From Elgaria multicarinata webbii (lineage: Eukaryota; Chordata; Lepidosauria; Squamata; Anguidae), in the NCBI RefSeq assembly GCF_023053635.1, contig NC_086178.1:29311726-29375725 (forward strand): DNA of 64,000 nt, in the 5' to 3' direction. The translations under genes and the position numbers were made by a program. The notes under the pieces were generated by a model. It saw only the letters and a program-made list of their open reading frames with translations. It was not told where the DNA came from and searched no databases. Positions 12,402 through 25,700 of the stretch are shown here, in pieces (the stretch's first letter is position 1; the number at the start of each line of letters is the position of its first letter).

Positions 12402-12741
12402 CAGGAGTAGGCAACGTGGCACCTGCAGACACCAATGCAGCACTAGTTACCTTTTTTGGAGGCCACCTGGGTGCTCTACCCCTCCCACTTAAAAACAACA
12501 ACACATGTTCTTAACAGCAGCTTGGTTTGTTATGAAGTAGGTTTCTGTTGGTGCTGAAAACTGTGGGTTCAAAGGAATTGTTTAGTGAAATGGGGCTCAG
12601 ACTCATCCTGTTTTGTACTCATTTTTGGGCAGGTTGCTTGTCCTTTACCACACCTCCCACAACAGCCATTTTGTAGCAATGCCCTGGGCAGTTCTCAAAT
12701 TTCAAAATGTGCTCACGGCACAAAAAGGTTGCCTACCCTTG
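12402..12741. mobile_element. 340-bp hAT-like MITE
   Basis: Ends CAGGAGTAGGCAAC and GGTTGCCTACCCTTG are inverted. The interior is a non-coding spacer with GCACAAAAAGGTTGCC at the right. Confidence 0.6.
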
Positions 12742-14754
12742 TGCAGCATACTGTCTTTGTCCTATTCTTATCAAAGGAGGGAGAAGATATACACTATCAA
12801 ATTCATATGTAATCTGCTTCCACTGCCAAGAGAAAGTGGAAACTATTCCAAGTGGGGGAGATCCATGCATCCCACTCCTGTAGTAGATAACTGGATGAGG
12901 GCAGTATGTAGAATAACTGTTTTACCTTCAAACGTCTGATGTTCATATCTCCCAAATAACCAACCTCAACATCTTCCTTAATAAATGGATATCAGTTTAA
13001 CCTTATAAAACTATAGCAGTCTTTTTACATAACTCAATGGCAACGTCAGACATGCCTAATCTGAATAATAAAACGCTTCCCCAGTAAGTATTATACAAAT
13101 TTGTTTCATTTCTGTTCTGAAATGGTAAATTAAAAATACCACTGGGAAATATTAACTTCTTGTCCTTTTGATATTTCCAGCCCACAGTAACAACCACCTG
13201 TCCTCTGAATATATTAACATTAGTCTAGTTTGGACAAAAGAGAGAAGGGATGGCATTTCAATAAACTTCAGTTTGCTAAAAAAAAAATGTGTCGCTTCAA
13301 AATCATCCAAGGCACAGACTGTGGTACATACGTATTGCTTTGCTAAGAGAGAAAATACTGCAACCCCAAGCAACATTGAAGTCAACATTTTTGGCTACCA
13401 AAAGCCTAGAAATGGTTTTGGGATGCATCTTATACAATGTGGACTAGGCGAAAAATGCACAGGCAATTAACAGCATCTCAGATACTTACATAATCTTAAG
13501 GAAACAACACAAAGATTAATAGCTTAAGATACAGGGCTGGGGGTAGGGGAAGAAATAATTAAAACATTAAGCCAATTATATTTTAAGCATTTCATTTATA
13601 AACCTCCTATTCTGCTTATCAAATCGATGGGTGCTATACTAGTTTTATGTAATAAGTAACTTGGAGTCTGGAGATATATTAAAAATAAGATCTGGCAAGT
13701 GGTTTCAATATAAATCGAACTGGAACACACTATAAAGATTTGATTCAGATTCTGTACTGGTCACGCAACAGAAAAAGGTGTGACATTCACTCATATACAC
13801 TGAGCTATTTCTGGGCAGGGATCTTCAGGCTCCTTATGTTCTGTATTAAGGATTATTAGGAAATGAGCACAAAACACCGTGCCACAGTTACTGGGGTCAA
13901 ACACAGATTTTTGAAATAAAATCCTTTCGATGTTAATGTTCCAGCTAAAGCCAAACAGGCCAAGACATTGTTTAGCCCTTGTGGAAATAAAATCCTTTTT
14001 GTTGAAACTATGGCTAGAAGCCATGAACTCCAGAAGCTTGCCAACAGGCAAAATGACAGATCACCACAGTAGCAGAAAACAGTTTTTGTACCATAGTGAA
14101 GAATTATATTCAACCATGGACTATGTCAAACCAGTAACTAGGATTCATTTATATTCAAATAAGATTAAAAAAGAACACATCCACTTATTCACAATTCTTT
14201 CATATTGTCATGGCTGGCCTTGGTTCCACCAATGAACAATGTGCTAAACATATCACAAAGCCAATGAATGTGGGATAAACAATCTTTCTACACAAATACT
14301 GGGTGACATCTATACCCTTTTCCACTTCATCACTGTCTTGACAGGAACTTAAAAGAACATACAAAAGCATGATATTGGCTGATCTGCCACAACCCTGTGT
14401 CAAGTCAATTTAACTATATCAAAAAATTAAAACCCAGACTGCAAACTTGGTTCTTTTAATTAAAACCAGTGTGAGCGGATAGGAAATGGCTATAAGAAAT
14501 GTTAAGCAAAACTAAACTACATGGATTAAAATATATGCAGCCCTCTAAAGTAAAATAATGTTGCTGAACTGAGTTATGGATTGGGCTGTTAGACATGCAT
14601 ATTAAAAACCTAGGATCTAAATAAAGGGCCTGTATTCAATTATGTTCTTTATCTGAGTTTAAAGAATCCCTTGTTACACCTCTCTACAACTTATGCTACG
14701 ATTCTATAACATGGACAAGCAATGTCTAATACATTACAGTATAGACTGTATTAG
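12742..14754. other. Repeat-poor stretch downstream of SLC66A1L
   Basis: Few repeats and no exon I can recognise. If the gene has a further terminal exon, it could lie here. Confidence 0.4.
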
Positions 14755-14833
14755 ACTGCATTGAGCAGGGGAGGGGGTTGGACTCGATGGCCTTGTAGGC
14801 CCCTTCCAACTCTGCTATTCTATGATTCTGTGA
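14755..14833 (+). mobile_element. CR1 LINE 3' tip
   Basis: GGGGGTTGGACTCGATGGCC, CCCTTCCAACTCTGCTATTC and TATGATTCTGTG are the classic CR1 3' end with its 8-bp repeat. It lies just past the candidate polyadenylation site of SLC66A1L. Confidence 0.8.
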
Positions 14834-14997
14834 AACTGAAACAAGTGTCTAATAGGGAAGGTAACATATAATAAAAAAATCTGCTTCTTTGAGGAAACAT
14901 TTGAAAAATCCTTTCTAAATTAGTGAGTCAGTAAAATATAACACATGTACAAAGAATATGAAGGCAACCAATTCCTACATTTTAGTGAGAATTGTGC

Positions 14998-15003
14998 TTT
15001 ATT
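14998..15003 (-). terminator. Candidate polyadenylation signal for SLC66A1L
   Basis: AATAAA on the minus strand, the first canonical hexamer I see after the stop, giving a 3'UTR of about 0.8 kb. Only the hexamer supports it. Confidence 0.3.
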
Positions 15004-15344
15004 CCCCATCTGGAGAAGTGTTTTTTCTCCTCTGTACAGTCTCATTTTGCATGTGACTATATGGACTTATGATGAAATATTATGCTTCAACAGCAGCTTG
15101 AGAAAGAAGACTACTGCTACTATGTTACAGCAACCAGAAAAAATGGGGGCTGAACTAAAACCAAAAAGGATGGAGCAGACAAAGCCAATAAGATGTAGTA
15201 GCTATTTAACAACTATTCCTGATGTAAATTATTCTAGAGTTATGATTTAAGATTGTAACCATTTCCTTATTAAGTCTTTGATAATTAATCTGAAACAAAA
15301 CTTTATGACAGAGTGCAGCATGCTATACAATTCTATGTATTTTG

Positions 15345-15465
15345 CACTTCAATTATATGTTTACTCAGGCTCCAATGGGAGCAAGTATGACCGTTATGTA
15401 TAGGATTCAGCTGTATATTTACTCAAAGTAAATCTTACTGTATTCAGTGAGGCTTAACTCCCAGG
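15345..15465. mobile_element. Short palindromic MITE, two partial copies, in or near the SLC66A1L 3'UTR
   Basis: TATGTTTACTCAGGCTCCAA, GTATAGGATTCAGCTG and GAGGCTTAACTCCCAGG are family phrases. If polyadenylation is at 14,998 the copy is in the 3'UTR. Confidence 0.45.
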
Positions 15466-15833
15466 AAAATGTGTGAACAGAATGGCAGCCTTCCCTCTGA
15501 TATAATTTTTCAAAGCTACTGTTTCAAGCACAGTGATGGAAGATACCTTTTTGAATCTCATATATTAACAGATTACACATAAATTCATGTTGTTAGCTTA
15601 ACAAAGAAGTGCATGCATATTCTTTTTGTTCCATGACATAGCAACTAAAATTGGGCAATGCCATACCACCTTATCAGACCCATCATCATCATGATCATCT
15701 AAAAATAATATCTATCACTGTTTCCCCATTACAAGTAAAAGCCTGAAAGCCCTTTCATAATTAAGCAATTACTTCACTATTTGTCTGCAAAATCTTATTT
15801 ATCAAGAGGTTTTGGTAAAACTAGCAGTTTTCA

Positions 15834-16034
15834 TTAGAAAAAGGATACAAGAATATCTAGAAACAAAACTCCAAAGCTCCCAATGAGCCAAGGGAGATGG
15901 TGCCGGAAGTAAAGACTTATGAGATATTGTGTTGCAGGCATCTTTAAGACAATACTTAGACCATATGTACAGTTTCCCATCATGGCTAAGGCGAACAACA
16001 GATAAGATGTGCCTTCTGTGGATCTTCTTTGGAA
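15834..16034 (-). CDS. SLC66A1L: SLC66A1L last coding exon
   Basis: The acceptor is TTTTACCTTTTAG. Sixty-six codons and a TAA follow, starting FQRRSTEGTSYLLFALAMMG, then NCTYGLSIVLKM and the last helix LPWLIGSFGVLFLDILVSFF, which ends the protein. In SLC66A1 the helix is followed by a cytosolic tail with a dileucine signal; here the stop comes at the helix end. A weak alternative donor (CTT|GTATCC at 15848/15849) could lead to an unseen terminal exon. The first AATAAA on this strand after the stop is at 14998-15003. Confidence 0.82.
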   Translation of the reverse strand, partial: FQRRSTEGTSYLLFALAMMGNCTYGLSIVLKMPATQYLISLYFRHHLPWLIGSFGVLFLDILVSFF

Positions 16035-19000
16035 CTAAAAGGTAAAATGTAAAAGCAAAAGGACACTTTTGTTTTACATGTATGGCCAGAAATTAATTAT
16101 AAACTTAGAATTCTATGGTGAGCATTGTGGCCACCACAAGCCTCTGAGCACACTTTTTCTTCTATCACCTTTTAACAGAAAGATAGGAACTACATTGAGT
16201 CATACCATTGGTCCATCTGGCTCAGGATGGTCTATGCTGACTAGCAGTGGCTCTCCAGGGCTTCAGTCTTTCCCTACCCTACCTGGAGATGTCAAGAATT
16301 GAACCTAAATAGACAGACCTTAGCCAGAATAGAAAGAGAATCCCTAATGTAGACAACCTATTAAGTCTTTATGACCTTTGGAGAAACCATAATTCCTTCT
16401 AATATAACACTAAATCTTTCCGTATTTGCAGAGTTGGAGCTTAAACCACACCAGCCATGCATGAGATAGAGGTATCAGCGGACTTGTGGGTAACCCTAAA
16501 ATTTGCAGAGGTATGTGTGTGTGTGTGTATCTATCTATCTTTAGGGAAAAAACCTAAGGTGGTAAAACAATCCCTAATAGCCCCATAATAACTCAATGGC
16601 ATGGAATTTTGGCTGAGTGTTTGGGTGAGGGGAGGAATCTGACAGAAAGGGGAATATTTATTTATTACGTTTATATCCCACCTTTTTTACGCCAAGGAAC
16701 CCAAGGTGGCGTACATAAGCCTCCTCCTCTCCATTTTATTCTCACAATAACAACCCTGTGTGGTAGGTTGGGCTGAGAGTCTGTGACTTGTCCAACGTCA
16801 CCCAGTGAGCTTCCATAGCCAGGTGGGGGCTAGAACCTAGATCTCCTGACTCCTAGTCAAGGAGTCACATCTGATATACAACAGCCTTCCCCAATCTGTG
16901 CTCTCCGGATGTGTCAGACTGTATCTCCCATAATTCTCAGTAACTGGTCATGTTGGCTGGAAATTATGGGAGTTAAGAGTTCAAAACATCTGAGAGGCAC
17001 CAAGTTGGGTAATGCTGATATACAACAATGCTTGAAAGTACCATCTCATGGTCTAGATAGATCAGTTCCTAGTACACACGGAGAAACTATTTAACATGTC
17101 TCAAAGGACAGAAAAGAAAGCTGCTCATAGAAATGAATGGAAAAGTGAGAAATTTTAACGTAACCAATTCATCCATCCCATCAAAAAACATCAAACGGAA
17201 GTGAGGAAAATCCAAAATGGATACCCTCCCCACCACAAAACAGCTTAGCAGATTCTATGGTTGGTCACAGAACACTGGCTAATGGGGAGGGGGGTAGAAC
17301 CAGAGTGTAAAACGAGGAGTGAAAAGGGAATGTTATGGAGTGGTTCTTGGTCCAGTTCTTTTCTTGGTTGGTGAACTGGATCAATCAGGATCAATCTACC
17401 TCTCAAGAAGCAAAATATAAATGTAATAGCAGTGCACTGTTAAAACCAATTAGACATTCTGCAACTTTAGATATCATTCTGAATATATTTTATAACACGA
17501 AAAAAAAATAAGGACAGCTTTGTTAGATGATTGCTGCTTCAATCTAAAGTACAAGCTGCTCCACTTGGCAAACCTTTATTTTGACTTACATTTGGGGTCT
17601 CATTCCCACTTCTCAGAAGGAAGAGATATCAAAAGTTGCTCTGGAGAATCAAAATAGTCTGTGAAACTTTCCTCCTCCCAAACGTAGAATAACTTGACAT
17701 TAGGATGGCAAAGAAGGGATTTCAATTGCTAGGATCTAGACCAGAAGCAGCTGCTCTGTTTATTAGGGATGTGCTCCGCTCCGATTAGGAGCGTAGAAGC
17801 AGTAGCGGATTGGCCTGCTCCGCCTTACCCAGAGGCGGAGTAGGAGCGGACCGCGGACCCCCTAGAAGCAAGGCGAAGAGAAGCGACCATTTTTCGGAGC
17901 TCCGAGTTCAGGCGGAGCGCTCCGGTCGCCATCTTGAAAACATTTCGCCATAGGATTGCATTGCGGCAAATAATCGCGCATAACTACGTTGTTTTTGAAG
18001 CTATCATTCTGGAAATTCTTGTGCACAGAGAGTCGTGGATGGGGGTCATTTTGAGACCACTCTCACCTCTCTGCGTGCTGTGGTTCACGTGCAATATTTT
18101 TTTAAAAATCGGGTCAACCGCGGGGCTCAAACTGCGTTTCGGCTTTTCGCCCATAGGATTGCATTGAGGGAAAGAATCGGGGATAACTGGGGGGGGGGTT
18201 TAAGCTATCGTTCTGAAAATTCTTGTGCACAGAGAGTCATGGATGGGGGTCATTTTGAGACCACTCTCAACTTTCTGCGTGCTGTGGTTCACGTGCAATA
18301 TTTTTTTAAAAATCGGGTCAACCGCGGGGCTCAAACTGCGTTTCGGCTTTTCGCCCATAGGATTGCATTGAGGGAAAGAATCGGGGATAACTGGGGGGGG
18401 GGTTTAAGCTATCGTTCTGAAAATTCTTGTGCACAGAGAGTCGTGGATGGGGGTCATTTTGAGACCACTCTCAACTTTCTGCGTGCTGTGGTTCACGTGC
18501 AATATTTTTTTAAAAATCGGGTCAACCGCGGGGCTCAAACTGCGTTTCGGCTTTTCGCCCATAGGATTGCATTGAGGGAAAGAATCGGGGATAACTGGGG
18601 GGGGGTTTAAGCTATCGTTCTGAAAATTCTTGTGCACAGAGAGTCGTGGATGGGGGTCATTTTGAGACCACTCTCAACTTTCTGCATCGTACGGGTCGCG
18701 GGCTAGACGTTTTTAAAAAATCGGCGGGAAAAATACCTTTTTCAAAGGGCTGAGGGGCAGAGTCAGCTCCCGGTCATGATGATCCCAAAGTTGGAGGAGG
18801 GCATAGGCAAAACAGGTAACTTGGGATTCTGGGAAACTTCTCTTTCTTCATCTGAACGGGCTTTTCCCCGTGTTTTTTAACACAGTAGCCCCACCAAATG
18901 CACAAACACAACCTGAAATCATATACTAAGCCAAGAATAAGAGATAGAAAAACACAGCACTGCTCCCCACCCTAACCTTGGGGAACAACTGAATCGATGT

Positions 19001-22000
19001 GGTGCAAGGGGATGAGCTCCCCTAGGGCATCTCATCGTGGACGTGCCCCCACTCTCTCTTGCACTGGAAGGCCATAGAGCCTTCCAAAGAGAGTAAAACG
19101 GTGGAGCAATGCCTCTCATGAGTTGAAGTGAATGGTCACTTTTCAGTGGTGGAGCAATGCCTGTTCTGAGTCGAAGTGAGCGTTTTACTTCTTCTCGGAG
19201 CTGTGGCTGTCAGTGTCTTGAACTGGCAGCTACTTCCCCCTCCCCCGGGCACGTCCCCCTATTGCTGGTAAAAGACAGATATAGCCTTTTAAAAAAAGTT
19301 CTTCTTGTTGTTTATTGAGCAACACTGCTGCTTTTAATTCCACCCCTCCTTTGTTTATTGATTGATTTATTCCATTTTCTATGCATTACTGGCTTATCCT
19401 TGGCTCACTTCCTTATGCCCCCAGAAATGCCAGCTGCATGCCTGCCTGCCTTCCCTCCCTCCTCCCCTGCCCACCTCGCAGGGATGTTGTGTGTGGGGTG
19501 CCCGATTTTCAAAAATTCGCCAAAAATCAGGGGATGATGGGATTGCTTTGAAACTTGGCATGCGTGTGTATATCCCCATGAGGTGTCATGGTGCCAAACA
19601 TGAGGTTTCTAACTTGAACAGAAAAAAAGTTGTATAATTTTTTAGCTTTCAATGCAAGCCTATGGGGGGGGGGGGGAAAACGGAGCTCCGGATCCGGATC
19701 CGGAGCTCCGGGCGGAGCGGAGCGGAAGTGGGCGGAGCGGGAGCGGAGCGGAGCGGCCCGATCCGGAAAATGGCGGATCTGCAAGTGAAGCGGAGCGGGG
19801 GGTCTGTGCACACCCCTACTGTTTATACATGGGGGATCTGAAAGCTCACCTCTTCAAGGAGTACCCCATGCATCTCCCCAAAAGACTATTTCCAAGGCTG
19901 GAGGGCTCTTCAAAATGGCACCCCATAAGGCAGGGGTGCACAATGTGTGGCCCTCCTAATCCCATGATCCCTCACCATTTGCTATACCGGATAGGGCTGA
20001 TGGGAGATGTAGGCCAAAACATCTGGCGGGCTTCAAGTGGTCCACCCCTGCCATAAGGTGTGATAGTCTGCCTCCAGTAAAAGCACTTTCTGTTTGTGCA
20101 TGGGGATGTGATGTCAATTTTAGTGAGCAGGGATTATGTATGGGATTGTAACTGATCATCCATTTTATCCATGAATGTTGTGGGTGGAATGTACTATCCT
20201 CAAAAATAAATAATAAACTTACATTTTTGTACAGCTGAGGAATTCTAGATCCCAAGTAAAACACACATGAGATATAGCCGCAAACAAAGCCTGACATCTC
20301 AATCATGCCATGAGACTTCTAAAGATTAAAAAAAAAACAGGAAAATTAATTTCAAGGTCTGCAGAAGTTTAGAAGAGAGAATGCAGTGTTTCCTCCTAAG
20401 GCTTCTCTAAATGAGTGATTTACAGCACACTCATGACTGGCCACTCACAGAAGTTTGTGGGTCAATTAAATGATGGTGGCTAAAACCAGGTCGTCTCCTG
20501 CCCTTCCCTTATCCCATTTTCAGAAAGATCAGAGATAAACTAAAATAAACCCTTAATGGTGTGAAATCAGCAGTGTGGAAAACTGGCATTGTACTATGAA
20601 TTTGCTAAGGAAAGAGTTTCCCTGCTATCGGAAGAAGAAGAGGATAAAATACCTCTCTGCATCAAAGGGAGACAGATCATGCCACCAAGAGCACCCCTTT
20701 AAGTTCAATGGGGCTTGCTCCCAAGTAAGTGAGTCACAGAGACGTAGAGAGTTCTATAAGATCAGAAGAACAAGATCCTTTATTATGCTAGATAATAGCT
20801 GTGCTAGGTTTAAATCAAATGTGATTCTTTTAAATTATTTTCTTTTCTGTTGGTTTGTGCTAGTAGTTCCCCATGTGTCTACTCAGAAATAAATCCCAGG
20901 GTTCAGTGGGGCTTATTCTGCACAGGTACTCAGGAGTAAGCCCCATTGGACAAGACTCCACCCCCCCCCCCCACCGCTCCGTTGCATACATGCCAGGGAG
21001 GGAGGGAGGTGCACCCTCAATTCAAACATGTCTGCCATTTAAATGAGCCCAGGAAACAGCAGGGACTTCTGCCTTGGTGCCCCTCTCGCCCCGTGTAAGG
21101 CAGCCCATATCAATCAAGCCAAAGAACAAGGAAGCACAATGGCCCCGATTAAACAACATGACTTCCCTTAATGTAGGGACGCTCCTAGTCTGTGCCCAAT
21201 ACCCATTATTATGAATTAAAGCAGTAAATTAGGAAATCCATTTGTAAAAATTGAAAAAGTAAACTATTAAAACTGAAAACTGAGGAAACTACTTAGTATT
21301 AGGATATTAATTATTCCAAATGTCTGATCCATAGTCCCTCCTTGATTAGAATCATTACAAAACAATCCACCAAACAATGAGTTCATATAAACTACAGAAA
21401 ACAAAGACACTTTATGATATAAAACTTGGTTATACCTCACTTGCTCCTAAAAGACTGTTCCGGGCTTGGTTTCGTAGCAGTAGCTGACTGGGTAAAATCA
21501 TACACAGTATTATGCACATCAAGACCCAGGTAAAACAACAATTCTTCAAATGTATACCACCTTGAAAGAAAAATGAAAATTAGGGCCAACTAAGTATTTC
21601 ATTGTTGTTTTTAAAGCATTTTAACATTTGTTTCCAAAGTAAATGGAAACATAAAAACACGCACACATGATATCATATATCTCTGGGCTTCTTTAAATGA
21701 GCGATTTATAGCACGCTCATGAATGGTCACTCACAGAAGTCTGCAGGGCCATTACATGACATCGTAAATAGCCAGGACATCTCCCATGGCTTCCCCCAGT
21801 AATCCCGTTTTTTACAAGCAAAGAGATAATGCAGTATCTAATTTATCACAGAGTTTATTCCGCCACTAGATGGTGATGCTTCATTTAAAAGAATAGCATT
21901 TCATGTGGTCGCTGTTGGTTACTGTCTGAAGGACGATGAAAAAAGACCCAAGAAAAAGAAAGCCTTGTAAGGATGTGGGGTTTTTTTGTTTTTTTTTGTT

Positions 22001-22718
22001 TTTGTTTTTAATGTAGAGACACTTTCAGGCAGGATACAAACTGGTGTGAACGGCTCCCCGGAAAGCAGCAGCCTCATCCTTTCCAAGGTTGGAGTCCTTC
22101 TGGAGTGGACCCCATAGGTACAAGAGGCTGCTATCAGAAGGAACTTTTGCCCATTCCTTTGTGCTCTGAGACCTGATTCGCATGATCACTGCAGCCCAAT
22201 GTGGCTTATTAGACACAGCGGTTTGTGATGTCCACGGGCGGCAAATTCCGGATCCAAGCCCCTGCAGATTATGGATTTTCAGTAGCTTGTTAACCACCCA
22301 AACAAGCCACTCTCACTGGTCTTGAATGACATGAGAAGCTGCGCCCCGAGAGGGTAATTACGCAAATCAGCTGGCACACGCGGGGTGGTTAACAAGCCTT
22401 TGATCATGCAAACCATTGTCTATAAAACTTAACTGAGTCTACAAGTAATCAATTCTGCTTTTTGCTACCAGAGCATCCAAGGGTCACTTCAAGATTTGGT
22501 AAAATTAGTAAAGTTAGGAGAGCTTAGGTACATGGCTGACAGTAGAATCCTATACCCGTCACTGAGTTCAATAGCACTTACTTCCAGGTAAGCCGGTATA
22601 AAATTGCAGCCTAAATCTGGGGATATTTTCTGGAGCAAATTAAGTAATCCATTTACTATCCAATCATTTTTTTAATCAGCCATTTGTTCTCCTAACTTGT
22701 GTAAATGCCAATGGAAGT

Positions 22719-22754
<36 letters not shown>

Positions 22755-25700
22755 CATCATTGCACCCTCTTCTAGAAATATACTGCTAGATGTAGCACCC
22801 AAGCTGAAAGAGCATTTCGAGTTTAAGTTATCATATAGTTCCAGGATGATACTTAGAGCACATTGAAGGCTTAAAAAATTTAGGTCGGCTAGGGAATGCT
22901 GGGAGTTGTAGGATTTTTTTTCTGTCTAAACATGCATAAGGTTGAGCCCTTAAAGTATTATGAGAAAAAAAGTAAAGGAGCAGAAAACTCTGCACTGTTG
23001 CAGAAGTCTCCATTCAAAAGACTCACATTTTGTCACTTTCTGATTCTTTAGTTGATAGTAGACAAACTGGGATATCATAATTATGTCCATGTTAATGTAA
23101 AAAATGGCAGTGATGCTCTGAAAACAATAACAATGATGCATAATTTATAGATCTCAACTGGCAGCGCATTTGCGAGCTTCAAACTCCTGCTCCAATACCT
23201 CATTGTTTTATAGAGGGAAGCTTCAGCAGGATTCCTGTAGATGACCTCAACAAACATGTATATTTATATGAATTAGTCAGCTAACCTAGTTTAGTGTAAG
23301 AGTAGGTATGAATCTTCTTAAACTATTATTTTGCCCAATTATAATCTCTGCGACATTTGAAAGCTTACATAGGTAAATACCAACCTACAGTTATTTATAC
23401 CATGCCTGCACAAATTTAAGGCCCCCTAAAGCCCTCCTTAACTATTTGCATTTCCCTGGGGAAATTCCAAACATCTCGTGTCCTTCCCCATCTCTGAATC
23501 CTCAAAGGGAAAGGAGGGATGTGGACATAGTGACACATAAATTCTGATTCCTACACTCACTGATGCATATTAAATGTGGGTGTAGGACTCAGAATTCCTG
23601 GGTCAACATTGTCCACATTGCTCCTTCCCCCTCTGTGGATAAGGAGATACGTGGTAGTGTTGGCAGCCTTCACAGCCTGCTGCAGCCAGCCAGCCAGCCC
23701 TGCCCTGCCTCATGGCTTACCTTTATCTGAGGCTCCCTCAATGTGTGAAAAACTGAGGAAGAGTACAGTTAAGGAAAGAAAAGAGTGGTGGGGAAAATGG
23801 AATTAACAGAAACAGGGTACTCAGAGACTAGAGTGGGCTCTATGTGGTACAAAGGGGGAAAGGAAGTAACATGAAGTGCAAAGAAACTTGTGGTGAAGAA
23901 TGTGATGAGATGCAGAGAGAAGGAGAAGGCGATAACAGAGATGAGGCTGCAGAAAGATCTCTGGGTGGAGAATGAGCCAAAGATGCTGTAACAGAAATGG
24001 GACTACAAAGATAAATAGATATAGAGCACACTATGAGTGTAAAGAGAAGAGGAGGGGAGGTTAACAGAGCAGTTCAGAGATAAGGTGGTGGTACAGACAG
24101 ACAGACAGACAGAGGATGCTATGGAGTGCAAAGAAAAAATGGATTTAACAAACCATGCGTCAAAAAGAAAATACCAAAAGAAAATTGAAATAAACCACTT
24201 TTTTATGGTTTAATATAGTCTTCTTGAGTTAATAAAATTTAATGCAAAAGTGTCCCTCAGGTCTCTACCAACCCAAATATTGACTACTTACCTGTATTGG
24301 AAGTTGATTAGACAAATAGCACCCAATAAAATTGGTGAGGTCTCCTGAAATCCAGCACAGCAAAAAACCTAATGACAGAGCTTGGTCCACTTTTCCATTC
24401 TGATAGGACACATAGAGTTGACTGTGGGGGGGAAATCAGACAACTGAGAGAATGCCAGTTAAAGCAATGTGCAGAATGATGGGAGTGCACTGCTCAAAAA
24501 GGAAACTTATGATAAACATTTCAAAAAAAATTCCAAATGTTCATTTTATTATACTATGTTCTTATGTTGTCTTAATATTCCAGTGAATACTTATTTCTAT
24601 GCTGTTAACCACTTTGTGTACCCTAGTGGAAGAAAAGTGGGAGGGATTTTTTTTTAAAAAAAAAATGCTATAAGTTTTCACTTATCTACTCTACAACTGA
24701 TGCGAATACACAGACTTTTCAGAACGGACTAGAACTGGCCACTAGGCAACACTTCAGTCGCCTTGCTCAGAAAAGTGACCCTGAAAAAACAAATACATAC
24801 AATCATCCTTTAAAAACAGCTCACATAATGGTCACACAAAGCTTTCATAATAAACCTGAGACCTTCGTTTGAGACTTTGAATTGTAAAATTGTTCATGAA
24901 ACTTATCATCAAAACGGGGCCTGTAAAACATCGCACTGTACAGTAAAGTGACACTATTAATGACGTTTCCCCTTGTAAACAATATCCTATGGGCTCAAGT
25001 GCTTTGTAATAGAGTTTTTTTACTGGACAAATTTCCAGACAGCTGATTTAATAAGTTACAGGTTTCCTACAAAGTATTGAACTTGTAGATGAATCCCATT
25101 TACCTTCAGCCATTTTTCCCCTGCTGGGATAATTTCATGCTATTCTACTATTGTCAACCTACATACTTGAAATGAAGGCACAGAGACTAGCGTGCAATTG
25201 AAGAAGCAGTAACTGGGGCAGTGGGGGCAATCTATGGGGGAGAAATGGATTTTTGCCATTGATTTCAAATGGGATATGGATCTCCCAACGATTTTAACAC
25301 CTTCTCATTTCCAGAGAATATTGCTAAAAGCCAGACTAAGAATACAGTGGCTTCCTGTTCTATCCTACATCTATGCAGAAGTCAGTTCCACTGAATTCAA
25401 TGGGGCTTACTCACAGTATATATAGGATTGCAGCCTTAATCAGTTTGTTAAGCAAATATGAAGACAACTTTTAGTAAAACAAGCCACATTTTTCTCCCCT
25501 TCTCTCTCTTGAATGTAATATTCATAGTACTAATTCTCATAGCACTTAACACTAAGCAAAGTGTTCTGCAAATCTTCTCTCATTTGTTCTCAAAATAAAT
25601 TTGTGGAGATGGTGACTTGTATTTCTGTTGTACAAGTGAGAAAAAGTGTGAACCTACACCTCTCAAACCCAAGACTCTGGACTGTGGATCAAACAGACTC

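Noticed and set aside
17600-17730. Cryptic exon on the minus strand in SLC66A1L intron 5 (TTTCACAG acceptor, AAAT|GTAAGT donor)
   Set aside because: Inserting it between exons 5 and 6 brings a stop codon within ten codons; exons 5 and 6 join perfectly without it. It could be a rare poison exon, but nothing else supports it.
18035-18610. 191-codon repetitive open frame
   Set aside because: It is made by the 204-bp tandem repeat of a hAT-like element; the unit is divisible by three, so an open frame carries on from copy to copy. No domain or gene context.
17946-18690. Regular repeats that could suggest a CRISPR-like array
   Set aside because: Units are contiguous 204-bp tandem copies without unique spacers, inside a eukaryotic transposon.
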